This document shows positions 5,563-11,347 of a DNA stretch of 11,347 nt, in pieces (the first letter of the stretch is position 1; each line of letters begins with the position of its first letter). The translations under genes and the position numbers were made by a program. Below the pieces are notes generated by a model. The model ran no database searches. It had not been told where the DNA came from and saw only the letters and a list, made by a program, of their open reading frames with translations. Origin of the DNA: Rhodococcus_G sp042754225 (GTDB taxonomy: Bacteria; Actinomycetota; Actinomycetes; Mycobacteriales; Mycobacteriaceae); contig NZ_JBHZAH010000143.1 in the NCBI RefSeq assembly GCF_042754225.1, forward strand, positions 1 through 11,347, given 5' to 3'.

Positions 5563-6185
5563 GCCCGATCACCGTCGTCCTGGTCGACGACCATCTGGTG
5601 GTCCGGGCGGGCCTGCGGGCACTGCTCGCCTCCCAGCCCGACCTCGAGGTGGTCGGCGAGGCGGGCAGCGGCGAGGAGGCGGTCGCTCTCGCCGACTCGC
5701 TCGCCCCGCAGCTGGTGATGATGGACCTCGCGCTCGGCGACGGCATCGACGGCGTCGAGGCGATCCGGCGGATCCGCGCCGGCCGGCCCGACCTTCCCGT
5801 GCTGGTGTTCACCACCTACGACACCGACGCCGACGTGGTCCGGGCGGTCGACGCCGGGGCGATCGGCTACCTGCTCAAGGATTCGACCCCGCAGGAGATC
5901 TTCGCGGCCGTGCGGGGCGCCGTCGAGGGCCGCAGCGTGCTGTCCCCGCCGGTCGCCTCCCGACTGCTGCAGCAGATGCGCAGGCCCGCCGAGACGCTGA
6001 CGGCGCGCGAGGCCGAACTGCTGACGCTGCTCGCCGAGGGCCTGACCAACAAGGAACTCGGCAAACGGCTGTTCATCAGCGAGGCGACCGTCAAGACGCA
6101 CCTGGCGCACATCTACGCCAAACTCGGTGTCGAGACGCGAGCGGCCGCGGTGTCGGTGGCCCTGCGACGCGACGGGATCCGCTGA
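5559..6185 (+). CDS. NarL/FixJ-family response regulator
   Basis: The 208-residue protein has a receiver domain (1-120) with acidic D10-D11, phosphoacceptor D56 in LVMMDLALGDG, T85 and K107 in YLLKDST. A LuxR-type helix-turn-helix (about 146-205) carries LTAREAELLTLLAEGLTNKE and SEATVKTHLAHIYAKLGV. Its ATG overlaps the kinase stop by four bases, so the two are coupled and surely a cognate pair. It would bind DNA as a phosphorylated dimer. The inverted repeat at 4197-4229 is one candidate site. It resembles SenR, HrrA and ChrA in size and class, but I cannot tell them apart from sequence alone. Confidence 0.95.
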   Translation: MSPITVVLVDDHLVVRAGLRALLASQPDLEVVGEAGSGEEAVALADSLAPQLVMMDLALGDGIDGVEAIRRIRAGRPDLPVLVFTTYDTDADVVRAVDAGAIGYLLKDSTPQEIFAAVRGAVEGRSVLSPPVASRLLQQMRRPAETLTAREAELLTLLAEGLTNKELGKRLFISEATVKTHLAHIYAKLGVETRAAAVSVALRRDGIR

Positions 6186-6242
6186 CCCTCGGCAGCACAG
6201 TCGCGCCCGAGTAGCAGGTCTGAGGCGCTCGAGACCGTCGGG

Positions 6243-6259
6243 GGTCCCGCCGCGGGGCC
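6243..6259 (+). terminator. Possible stem-loop after the response regulator
   Basis: GGTCCCG (6243-6249) pairs with CGGGGCC (6253-6259), including one G-T pair, with a 3-nt loop. It lies 57 bp after the regulator stop and has no T-run. It may be a terminator or part of the psd promoter region. Confidence 0.3.
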
Positions 6260-6268
6260 AGCCTCGGC

Positions 6269-6274
6269 TAGCCT
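6269..6274 (+). promoter_or_regulatory. Candidate -10 of the psd-pssA operon
   Basis: TAGCCT matches TAnnnT and would place transcription start near 6281, leaving a leader of about 60 bases. It sits in the palindrome GGCTAGCC (6266-6273). No clear -35 is seen. Confidence 0.35.
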
Positions 6275-6341
6275 GTGTGTACCCGCCCACGGCGAACGCC
6301 GGGGGCCGGCGCCCTGCCGTCACCGACAGTAAGAGGAGCTC

Positions 6342-7055
6342 GTGGCCCGCCGCCCCACCCCGCTTGGCACCCCGCAACCGACCGGCCTCGCGCACATCGC
6401 CGACCTGGTCCGGACCACGATCCCGCCGTTGCATCCGGCCGGGCTGCCGTTCGTTCTCACTCCCCTGGCCGCGGCCGTGCTCGGCCGCAAGCATCCGTGG
6501 ATCCGCCGCACCGGACTCGCCGCGGCGGGTGCCAGCGCCGCCTTCTTCCGGCACCCGCACCGCGTCCCGCCGAACCGCCCGAACGTCGTGGTCTCGCCCG
6601 CCGACGGCGAGGTCGCGCTCGTGGACAACGCGGTTCCGCCGGCCGAACTCGACATGGGCCAGGCCCCGGTCCCGCGGGTGAGCATCTTCCTGTCCGTGCT
6701 CGACGTGCACGTGCAGCGCTCCCCCGTCGCGGGCGAGGTCCTGCAGGTCGTGCACAAGTCCGGCAAGTTCCTCTCCGCCGACCTGCCCGAGGCCAGCGAC
6801 GCCAACGAGCGCAACTCGATGCTGCTGCGCACCGAGTCCGGGCACGAGATCGCGGTCGTGCAGATCGCCGGGCTGCTCGCCCGCCGCATCGTGTGCGACG
6901 CGAAGGTCGGCGACACGCTTCCGATCGGCGACACGTACGGCCTGATCCGGTTCGGTTCACGCGTCGACACCTACTTCCCGGCAGGCACCACGCTGATGGT
7001 GGAACGAGGACAGCGTGCCGTCGGCGCCGAGACCGTCCTCGCCCAGCTTCCGTGA
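6342..7055 (+). CDS. psd: Phosphatidylserine decarboxylase
   Basis: The enzyme converts phosphatidylserine to phosphatidylethanolamine and CO2 using a self-generated pyruvoyl group. The 237-residue product closely resembles mycobacterial Psd (Rv0437c). The probable Asp-His-Ser triad is D88 (PADGEV), H123 (DVHVQRSP) and S206 in the FGS motif (LIRFGSRVDTY). Cleavage before S206 yields a large beta chain and a short alpha chain of about 32 residues. HPAGLPFVLTPLAA (31-44) and the following residues suggest membrane association near the N-terminus. The start is GTG 6342 with AGGAG at 6334-6338, a short three-base spacing, and it gives MARRP as in the mycobacterial protein. The stop overlaps the pssA start, so the two pathway enzymes are coupled. 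The upstream neighbour is a two-component system. Confidence 0.96.
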   Translation: MARRPTPLGTPQPTGLAHIADLVRTTIPPLHPAGLPFVLTPLAAAVLGRKHPWIRRTGLAAAGASAAFFRHPHRVPPNRPNVVVSPADGEVALVDNAVPPAELDMGQAPVPRVSIFLSVLDVHVQRSPVAGEVLQVVHKSGKFLSADLPEASDANERNSMLLRTESGHEIAVVQIAGLLARRIVCDAKVGDTLPIGDTYGLIRFGSRVDTYFPAGTTLMVERGQRAVGAETVLAQLP

Positions 7056-7912
7056 ACCCGCGCGACGTCGTGCCCAGCACGTCCCGGCGCGTCGCCACCA
7101 GCGGTCTGCTCTTGCTGCCCAGCACGATCACGATCCTCGCGCTGTGTGCGGGCCTGTCGTCGGTGAAGTTCGCGCTCGAGGGACAGCTCGGCGTCGCGCT
7201 GGCGATGATCGGCGCCGCCGCTGTGCTCGACTCGCTGGACGGCCGGATCGCGCGCCTGCTCGACGCGACCACCAAGATCGGCGCCGAGCTGGACTCGCTG
7301 TCCGACGCGATCTCGTTCGGCGTGGCCCCCGCGCTGGTGCTGTACGTGACCCTGCTCGACGAGGGCAGCGCCGGCTGGATCATCGCGCTGGTGTTCGCGG
7401 TGAGCATCGTGTTGCGGCTCGCACGCTTCAACACCCTGCTCGACGACGACACTGCACCCGCCTACACCAGTGAGTTCTTCGTCGGGGTGCCCGCGCCCGC
7501 AGGCGCACTGATCGCGCTGACGCCGATCGCTGCGTACGAGCAGTGGGGCGACGGCTGGTGGTCGTCGTTCTGGGTGGTCGGGGTGTGGACCGTGCTGTCG
7601 GCGGCGCTGATCGTCAGCCGGATCCCGACCCTGGCGATGAAGACGTTCTCGGTGCCCAAGCGGATGGCCGCCCTGCTGCTCGTCGGTGTCGCGCTGGCCG
7701 CGGCCGCGCTGATCACCTACCCGTTCGTGCTGCTGATCGTCCTCGTCGGCGCGTACCTCGCACACATTCCGTTCGCGGTCCGATCCAAGCGATGGGTGGC
7801 AGCCAGGCCCGAGGTCTGGGACGCCAAACCCGCGGAGCGGCGCGCGATTCGGCGAGCCCCGGCCGGCGGCCGGCTCTCCTCGGCGCGGCTCGGACTGCGC
7901 CGCCCCCGCTGA
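7052..7912 (+). CDS. pssA: CDP-diacylglycerol-serine O-phosphatidyltransferase
   Basis: PssA joins serine to CDP-diacylglycerol to make phosphatidylserine, the substrate of Psd next door. The 286-residue integral membrane protein carries the complete CDP-alcohol phosphotransferase motif DG-x2-AR-x8-G-x3-D-x3-D at D63-G64, A67-R68, G77, D81 and D85. About eight hydrophobic segments follow the usual PssA pattern. The C-terminal tail HIPFAVRSKRW and the basic end RLGLRRPR match mycobacterial PssA (Rv0436c). The start is GTG 7052 in GTGA overlap with the psd stop, so translation is coupled. A 21-bp hairpin 27 bp after the stop probably ends the operon. Confidence 0.96.
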   Translation: MNPRDVVPSTSRRVATSGLLLLPSTITILALCAGLSSVKFALEGQLGVALAMIGAAAVLDSLDGRIARLLDATTKIGAELDSLSDAISFGVAPALVLYVTLLDEGSAGWIIALVFAVSIVLRLARFNTLLDDDTAPAYTSEFFVGVPAPAGALIALTPIAAYEQWGDGWWSSFWVVGVWTVLSAALIVSRIPTLAMKTFSVPKRMAALLLVGVALAAAALITYPFVLLIVLVGAYLAHIPFAVRSKRWVAARPEVWDAKPAERRAIRRAPAGGRLSSARLGLRRPR

Positions 7913-7939
7913 CGGGGACGGGCGAGACCGACGTTCGAA

Positions 7940-7981
7940 CGAGACGGGCTCCGGTTCCACGTGGAACCGGGGCCCGTCTCG
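7940..7981 (+). terminator. 21-bp perfect dyad, terminator with a parS-like centre
   Basis: Positions 7940-7960 pair with 7961-7981 along the whole length, with a single T-G pair (7950/7971). It starts 27 bp after the pssA stop, fitting a terminator, though no T-run follows and there is no unpaired loop. Its centre, GGTTCCACGTGGAACC (7953-7968), is a 16-bp palindrome that shares 12 of 16 positions with the bacterial parS consensus TGTTTCACGTGAAACA. Confidence 0.65.
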
Positions 7982-8009
7982 CGTCAATGCCCAAGCGCGC
8001 CAGCACCAC

Positions 8010-8015
8010 TAGGCT
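8010..8015 (+). promoter_or_regulatory. -10 box for leaderless AAA ATPase transcript
   Basis: TAGGCT fits TAnnnT and ends seven bases before GTG 8023. No Shine-Dalgarno sequence precedes that GTG. It lies downstream of the pssA hairpin, so the ATPase gene probably has its own promoter. Confidence 0.55.
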
Positions 8016-8022
8016 GGTCCTC

Positions 8023-10203
8023 GTGACATCCCCGGAACTTGCACTCACGGCCCGGCTGAACACCTCCGCCGCCGACGCCCGCCGCGGCGTCGTGCGCCTG
8101 CATCCCGAGGCGCTGGCCGCGCTGGGGCTGCGCGAATGGGACGGCATCGCGGTGATCGGCGGGCGCCGCACCGCCGCGGTCGTCGCGGTCGCCCCCGCGG
8201 GCACCCCCACCGGCACCGCGCTGTTCGACGACGTCACGCTCTCCAACGCCGGGCTCAAAGAGGATGCGCGCGTGGTCGTCTCGCCGGTGACCGTGTACGG
8301 CGCGAGGACCGCGACGGTGACCGGGTCCGCCCTCGCGACCGGGTCCATCTCCGAGACCACCCTGCGGCAGGCCCTGCTCGGCAAGGTGCTGACCGTGGGC
8401 GACACCGTCTCCCTGTTGCCCCGCGACCTCGGCCCCGGGACGAGCACCGTCGGTGCCACCCAGTCGCTCTCGCGCACCTTCGGCGTGGCCTGGACCTCCG
8501 AGCTGCTCACCGTCACGGCCGTCGACCCCGCCGGACCCGTGAGCGTGCAACCCAATTCGGCGATCGGCTGGGGCGCGGCGGCCGCGCCGGCATCAGTGCA
8601 CCCGGCGACGGCCGAGCCCACCCGGGCGGCGGCGACGGCCACCCACCCCGAACCGCTGGCCGTGCAGGACCTCGTCGGGGTCGGGGCCCAGGCCGCCAAG
8701 CTCACCGAATGGCTCAAGCTCGCGCTCGACGAGCCCGAACTGCTGCACACCCTCGGCGCCTCGCCGCATCTCGGCGTGCTCGTCACCGGTCCCGCCGGCG
8801 CCGGAAAGGCGACGCTGGCGCGCGCGGTCCTCGCCGGGCGCACGGTCGTCGAGTTGGACGGTCCCGGGGTCGGCGCACTGGACTCCGCGACCCGGCTGCA
8901 GCGGGTGTCGGACGCCGTCGCCCGCATCACGCACGAGCGGGGTGTCCTCCTGATCACCGACACGGACGCGCTGCTGCCGTCCGAGACCGAACCGGTGTCG
9001 ACGCTCATTCTCGACGAGCTGCGCCGCGCCGTGGACACCCCCGGCGTCGCCTTCGTCGCGACCACCGCGCATCCCGACTCCCTCGACAGCCGGGTCCGCG
9101 GCCAGGACCTGTGCGACCGCGAACTGATGGTCGCGCTGCCGGACGGCGCGACCAGGCGCGCGATCCTGGAACTGTTGCTCCGCAAGGTCCCGACCGCCGA
9201 CCTCGACCTCGATGCGGTGGCCTCGCGGGCGCCCGGATACGTCGCCGCCGACCTCGCGGCACTGGTCCGGGAGGCGGCGCTGCGGGCGGCGTCACGGGCC
9301 AGCAGCAGCGGCGACGCGCCGCGTCTCGAGCAGTCGGACCTGACGGGAGCGCTGGAGGTGATCCGGCCGCTGTCGCGTTCGGGCACCGAGGAACTGACGG
9401 TCGGCAGTGTCACCCTCGACGACGTCGGCGACATGGCCGAGACCAAGCAGGCCCTCACCGAGGCGGTGCTGTGGCCGCTGCAGCATCCGGATTCGTTTGC
9501 GCGCCTTGGGGTGGACCCACCGCGCGGGGTACTGCTGTACGGCCCGCCCGGCTGCGGCAAGACCTATCTCGTGCGCGCGCTGGCCAGTTCCGGGCAGCTG
9601 AGCGTGCACGCGGTCAAGGGCGCCGAACTGATGGACAAGTGGGTCGGCGCCTCGGAGAAGGCGGTGCGCGAACTGTTCCAACGGGCCCGCGATTCCGCCC
9701 CGTCGATGATCTTCCTCGACGAGGTGGACGCGCTGGCACCGCGGCGCGGGCAGAGCACCGACTCGGGCGTCACCGATCGGGTGGTCGCCGCCTTGCTCAC
9801 CGAACTCGACGGCGTGGAACCGCTCCGCGACGTGGTGGTGCTCGGCGCCACCAACCGCCCCGACCTGATCGACCCGGCCCTGCTGCGGCCCGGCCGGCTC
9901 GAGCGACTGGTCTTCGTGCCGCCGCCGGACGCGCAGGCGCGGAGGGAGATCCTGCGGACCTCGGGGCGCTCGGTGCCGCTGGCCGACGACGTGGACCTCG
10001 ACGCGCTCGCCGAGGAGCTGGACGGGTACTCCGCCGCGGACTGCTCGGCGCTGCTGCGGGAGGCCGCGCTGGCCGCGATGCGGCGCAGCGTCGACGCCGC
10101 CGACGTCACCGCCGCCGACGTCGCGTCGGCGCGCGAGTCGGTCCGCCCGTCGCTCGATCCCGAGCAGGTCGCCCACCTGCAGGCCTACGCCGACATGCGC
10201 TGA
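8023..10203 (+). CDS. Double-AAA p97/VCP-like ATPase (Rv0435c/Msm0858 type)
   Basis: The 726-residue product matches the architecture and much of the sequence of mycobacterial Rv0435c and Msm0858. The N-terminal part (about 1-180) is a CDC48-N-like substrate or adaptor domain with LRQALLGKVLTVGDTVSLLP. D1 (about 215-450) has a Walker A GPAGAGKA (256-263) with alanine after the lysine, and a Walker B-like VLLITDTD (308-315) lacking the catalytic glutamate. D2 (about 460-726) is canonical: GPPGCGKT (507-514), MIFLDEVD with D566 and E567, sensor N611, and LLRPGRLER arginine fingers (R625, R628). It should form a hexameric unfoldase or remodelling ring powered by D2. Start GTG 8023 gives the mycobacterial-like N-terminus; in-frame ATG 7987 would overlap the promoter box. 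It follows psd-pssA as in mycobacteria. Confidence 0.95.
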   Translation: MTSPELALTARLNTSAADARRGVVRLHPEALAALGLREWDGIAVIGGRRTAAVVAVAPAGTPTGTALFDDVTLSNAGLKEDARVVVSPVTVYGARTATVTGSALATGSISETTLRQALLGKVLTVGDTVSLLPRDLGPGTSTVGATQSLSRTFGVAWTSELLTVTAVDPAGPVSVQPNSAIGWGAAAAPASVHPATAEPTRAAATATHPEPLAVQDLVGVGAQAAKLTEWLKLALDEPELLHTLGASPHLGVLVTGPAGAGKATLARAVLAGRTVVELDGPGVGALDSATRLQRVSDAVARITHERGVLLITDTDALLPSETEPVSTLILDELRRAVDTPGVAFVATTAHPDSLDSRVRGQDLCDRELMVALPDGATRRAILELLLRKVPTADLDLDAVASRAPGYVAADLAALVREAALRAASRASSSGDAPRLEQSDLTGALEVIRPLSRSGTEELTVGSVTLDDVGDMAETKQALTEAVLWPLQHPDSFARLGVDPPRGVLLYGPPGCGKTYLVRALASSGQLSVHAVKGAELMDKWVGASEKAVRELFQRARDSAPSMIFLDEVDALAPRRGQSTDSGVTDRVVAALLTELDGVEPLRDVVVLGATNRPDLIDPALLRPGRLERLVFVPPPDAQARREILRTSGRSVPLADDVDLDALAEELDGYSAADCSALLREAALAAMRRSVDAADVTAADVASARESVRPSLDPEQVAHLQAYADMR

Positions 10204-10257
10204 CGCGCAGCGGAGCGCTTTCGGACTCCTGGCACGCCGTAACCGCACCACTGCGCG
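10204..10257 (+). terminator. Imperfect long stem-loop after the AAA ATPase gene
   Basis: CGCGCAGCGGAGCG (10204-10217), directly after the stop codon, pairs at 12 of 14 positions with 10244-10257 across a 26-nt loop. This may be a terminator. The right arm also takes part in the inverted repeat that flanks the hydrolase gene. Confidence 0.45.
10232..10257. repeat. Left inverted repeat flanking the hydrolase
   Basis: Positions 10237-10257 are the exact reverse complement of 11315-11335 (21 of 21). The match extends to 10232-10257 against 11315-11340 with one mismatch. It lies 25 bp before the hydrolase start. Confidence 0.85.
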
Positions 10258-10268
10258 GCAGCGCCCAC

Positions 10269-10274
10269 TACCCT
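10269..10274 (+). promoter_or_regulatory. -10 box for the hydrolase gene
   Basis: TACCCT fits TAnnnT and ends eight bases before ATG 10283. No Shine-Dalgarno sequence is present, so a leaderless or nearly leaderless transcript is likely. It lies inside the inverted repeats. Confidence 0.45.
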
Positions 10275-10282
10275 CGATTGGT

Positions 10283-11314
10283 ATGCCGATCTCCGGAATT
10301 GCCCGGACCGTTGTCGGGGCTGCACTGATGTGGACCGTGCTCGTCGCCGTGATCGTCTCTGTCGCGGCACCACCCGTGTCGGCCGACCCCGCGGCCACGA
10401 CGTGGCTGTGCCGGCCCGGCCAGGTCGACGATCCGTGTGGCGGCCGGTCCGGCGCACCGATCGACTGCTTCTACGTCTACCCCACGGCGTCGCTGCAGCA
10501 GACCGCGAACGCGAACTTCGACGCCTCGCCCGAGCTGCGCGCGGTCGCTCGCGCGCAGGCCGAACCGTTCGGCGCGAACTGCAACGTGTGGGCGCCGGTG
10601 TACCGGCAGAGCACCCTCCGCGAACTGTTCACCGGGACGGACTCGGAACGCAGTGCGGCACTGGATCTCGCCTACGACGACGTCGAACGCGCCTGGGACG
10701 ACTACCTCGCGCACCACAACGGCGGTCGCGGAGTCGTGCTGATCGGTCACTCACAGGGCAGCCGGATGCTGCGGATGCTGATCCACAATCGCATCGACGG
10801 GAAAGCCACCCAGTCGCAACTGGTCTCGGCGCTCCTGATCGGCGGCAACGTCCTGGTCCGCAAGGGCCAGTCGGCCGGCGGCGACTTCACCTCGGTGCCC
10901 GCGTGCACGGAACCGGCGCAGACCGGCTGCGTCGTCGCGTACTCGTCGTACTCGACGACGCCGCCGGCAGACACCCGCTTCGGGCTGGCGCCGCAGTCGC
11001 CGGGTGCCGCCGGTACCCGCGCGGACCTGCCGTACGGCCCGGACTACGAGGTGCTGTGCACGAATCCGGGATCACTACGCGAGAACGCGGACGCCCCGAT
11101 TCACGGGATCGTGGCCGGCCGTGAGGTCGACCGGTTCCACGCCCGGTGCACCGGCGGCGACGGACCGCACGTGCTCATGGTCGACGGGCCCGGTGCCGCC
11201 CTGCTGCCGGCCCTTCCGACCGCGAACTGGGGCCTGCACCTGCTCGACGTGAACATCGCCCAACGGGACCTGGTCGACCTCGTCGGCGCGCAGCGCGCGA
11301 CCTACCTGCGCTGA
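10283..11314 (+). CDS. Secreted DUF3089-type alpha/beta hydrolase (lipase/esterase-like)
   Basis: The 343-residue product has a signal peptide with a hydrophobic core at about 8-29 and a probable cleavage site after VSA (residue 34). Mature landmarks are DCFYVYPTAS (61-70), NVWAPVYRQSTL (101-112) and the nucleophile elbow GHSQGSRML with S157, all typical of DUF3089 proteins. H319 in WGLHLLDVN is a candidate catalytic histidine. Eight cysteines in the mature chain (43, 52, 62, 100, 208, 216, 259, 289) suggest disulfides, in keeping with export. An ester or lipid substrate is likely by family, but the specificity is unknown. ATG 10283 follows a TAnnnT box without a ribosome site. The gene stands alone between inverted repeats. 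Confidence 0.9.
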   Translation: MPISGIARTVVGAALMWTVLVAVIVSVAAPPVSADPAATTWLCRPGQVDDPCGGRSGAPIDCFYVYPTASLQQTANANFDASPELRAVARAQAEPFGANCNVWAPVYRQSTLRELFTGTDSERSAALDLAYDDVERAWDDYLAHHNGGRGVVLIGHSQGSRMLRMLIHNRIDGKATQSQLVSALLIGGNVLVRKGQSAGGDFTSVPACTEPAQTGCVVAYSSYSTTPPADTRFGLAPQSPGAAGTRADLPYGPDYEVLCTNPGSLRENADAPIHGIVAGREVDRFHARCTGGDGPHVLMVDGPGAALLPALPTANWGLHLLDVNIAQRDLVDLVGAQRATYLR

Positions 11315-11321
11315 CGCGCAG
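11306..11321 (+). terminator. Small stem-loop across the hydrolase stop codon
   Basis: CTGCGC (11306-11311) pairs with GCGCAG (11316-11321) around a TGAC loop that contains the stop codon. A near-identical arrangement sits at the AAA ATPase stop (10197-10210, five pairs). The function is uncertain; it may be the base of a terminator continuing past the window. Confidence 0.35.
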
Positions 11322-11340
11322 TGGTGCGGTTACGGAGTGC
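11315..11340. repeat. Right inverted repeat flanking the hydrolase
   Basis: It begins at the first base after the hydrolase stop and is the reverse complement of 10232-10257 with one mismatch (at 11336). The next few bases also resemble the left copy with a one-base shift, so the repeat may continue beyond the window. Confidence 0.85.
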
Positions 11341-11347
11341 AGGGACC

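Noticed and set aside
5349..6845. A 498-codon open frame on the minus strand across the kinase end, response regulator and psd
   Set aside because: It runs opposite to three well-supported genes and its sequence has no domain features. It is a codon-bias shadow.
7987..8022. AAA ATPase starting at ATG 7987
   Set aside because: It is in frame, but it would be six bases from the palindrome, with the TAGGCT box inside the gene and an N-terminus unlike the mycobacterial protein. It is not fully excluded.
10232..11340. Phase-variable inversion switch around the hydrolase
   Set aside because: No recombinase is nearby and the promoter lies inside the repeats, so inversion would not switch expression.

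Overview
The window is high-GC DNA with GTG, ATG and TTG starts and many genes that follow a TAnnnT box with no leader. The psd-pssA-AAA ATPase order matches Rv0437c-Rv0436c-Rv0435c of Mycobacterium tuberculosis. I infer a mycolate-type actinobacterium, most likely Rhodococcus or a close relative in Nocardiaceae. Genus is inferred from family-level resemblance, not from a search.

Layout. (1) 1-2003, minus strand: a YtrA-type GntR repressor with a self-overlapping operator, and the start of its usual partner, a DUF1648 membrane protein. A 1.28-kb stand-alone TnpB element lies exactly between them. (2) 2042-2206: a 54-residue unrecognised small protein on the minus strand. (3) 2373-2843: an SRPBCC/START-like protein that converges on (4) 2856-4180, a two-gene minus-strand operon encoding a GlcG/HbpS-type haem-binding lipoprotein and an ankyrin-repeat putative lipoprotein. 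(5) 4348-6185: divergent from that operon, a NarL-type sensor kinase and response regulator. The set resembles the HbpS-SenS-SenR redox/haem-sensing system of Streptomyces, here with an ankyrin partner. (6) 6342-7912: psd and pssA, the two enzymes that make phosphatidylethanolamine from CDP-diacylglycerol, translationally coupled and closed by a large dyad. (7) 8023-10203: a double-AAA p97/VCP-like ATPase (Rv0435c/Msm0858 type). (8) 10283-11314: a secreted DUF3089-type alpha/beta hydrolase, flanked by a perfect 21-bp inverted repeat.

How the parts work together. PssA and Psd form a complete membrane-lipid branch. The kinase/regulator pair and the HbpS-like lipoprotein plausibly form one envelope signalling unit around a 167-bp shared control region. 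The GntR/DUF1648 pair was an ATGA-overlapped operon before the TnpB element entered. The insertion leaves the GntR protein unchanged but removes the Shine-Dalgarno sequence and coupling of DUF1648.

The most noteworthy points are the base-exact TnpB insertion with its reconstructable empty site, a TnpB that has lost one zinc ligand, the HbpS-ankyrin-two-component neighbourhood, the GntR operator/promoter, and the inverted repeats around the hydrolase. I saw no tRNA, rRNA, CRISPR array or replication origin.
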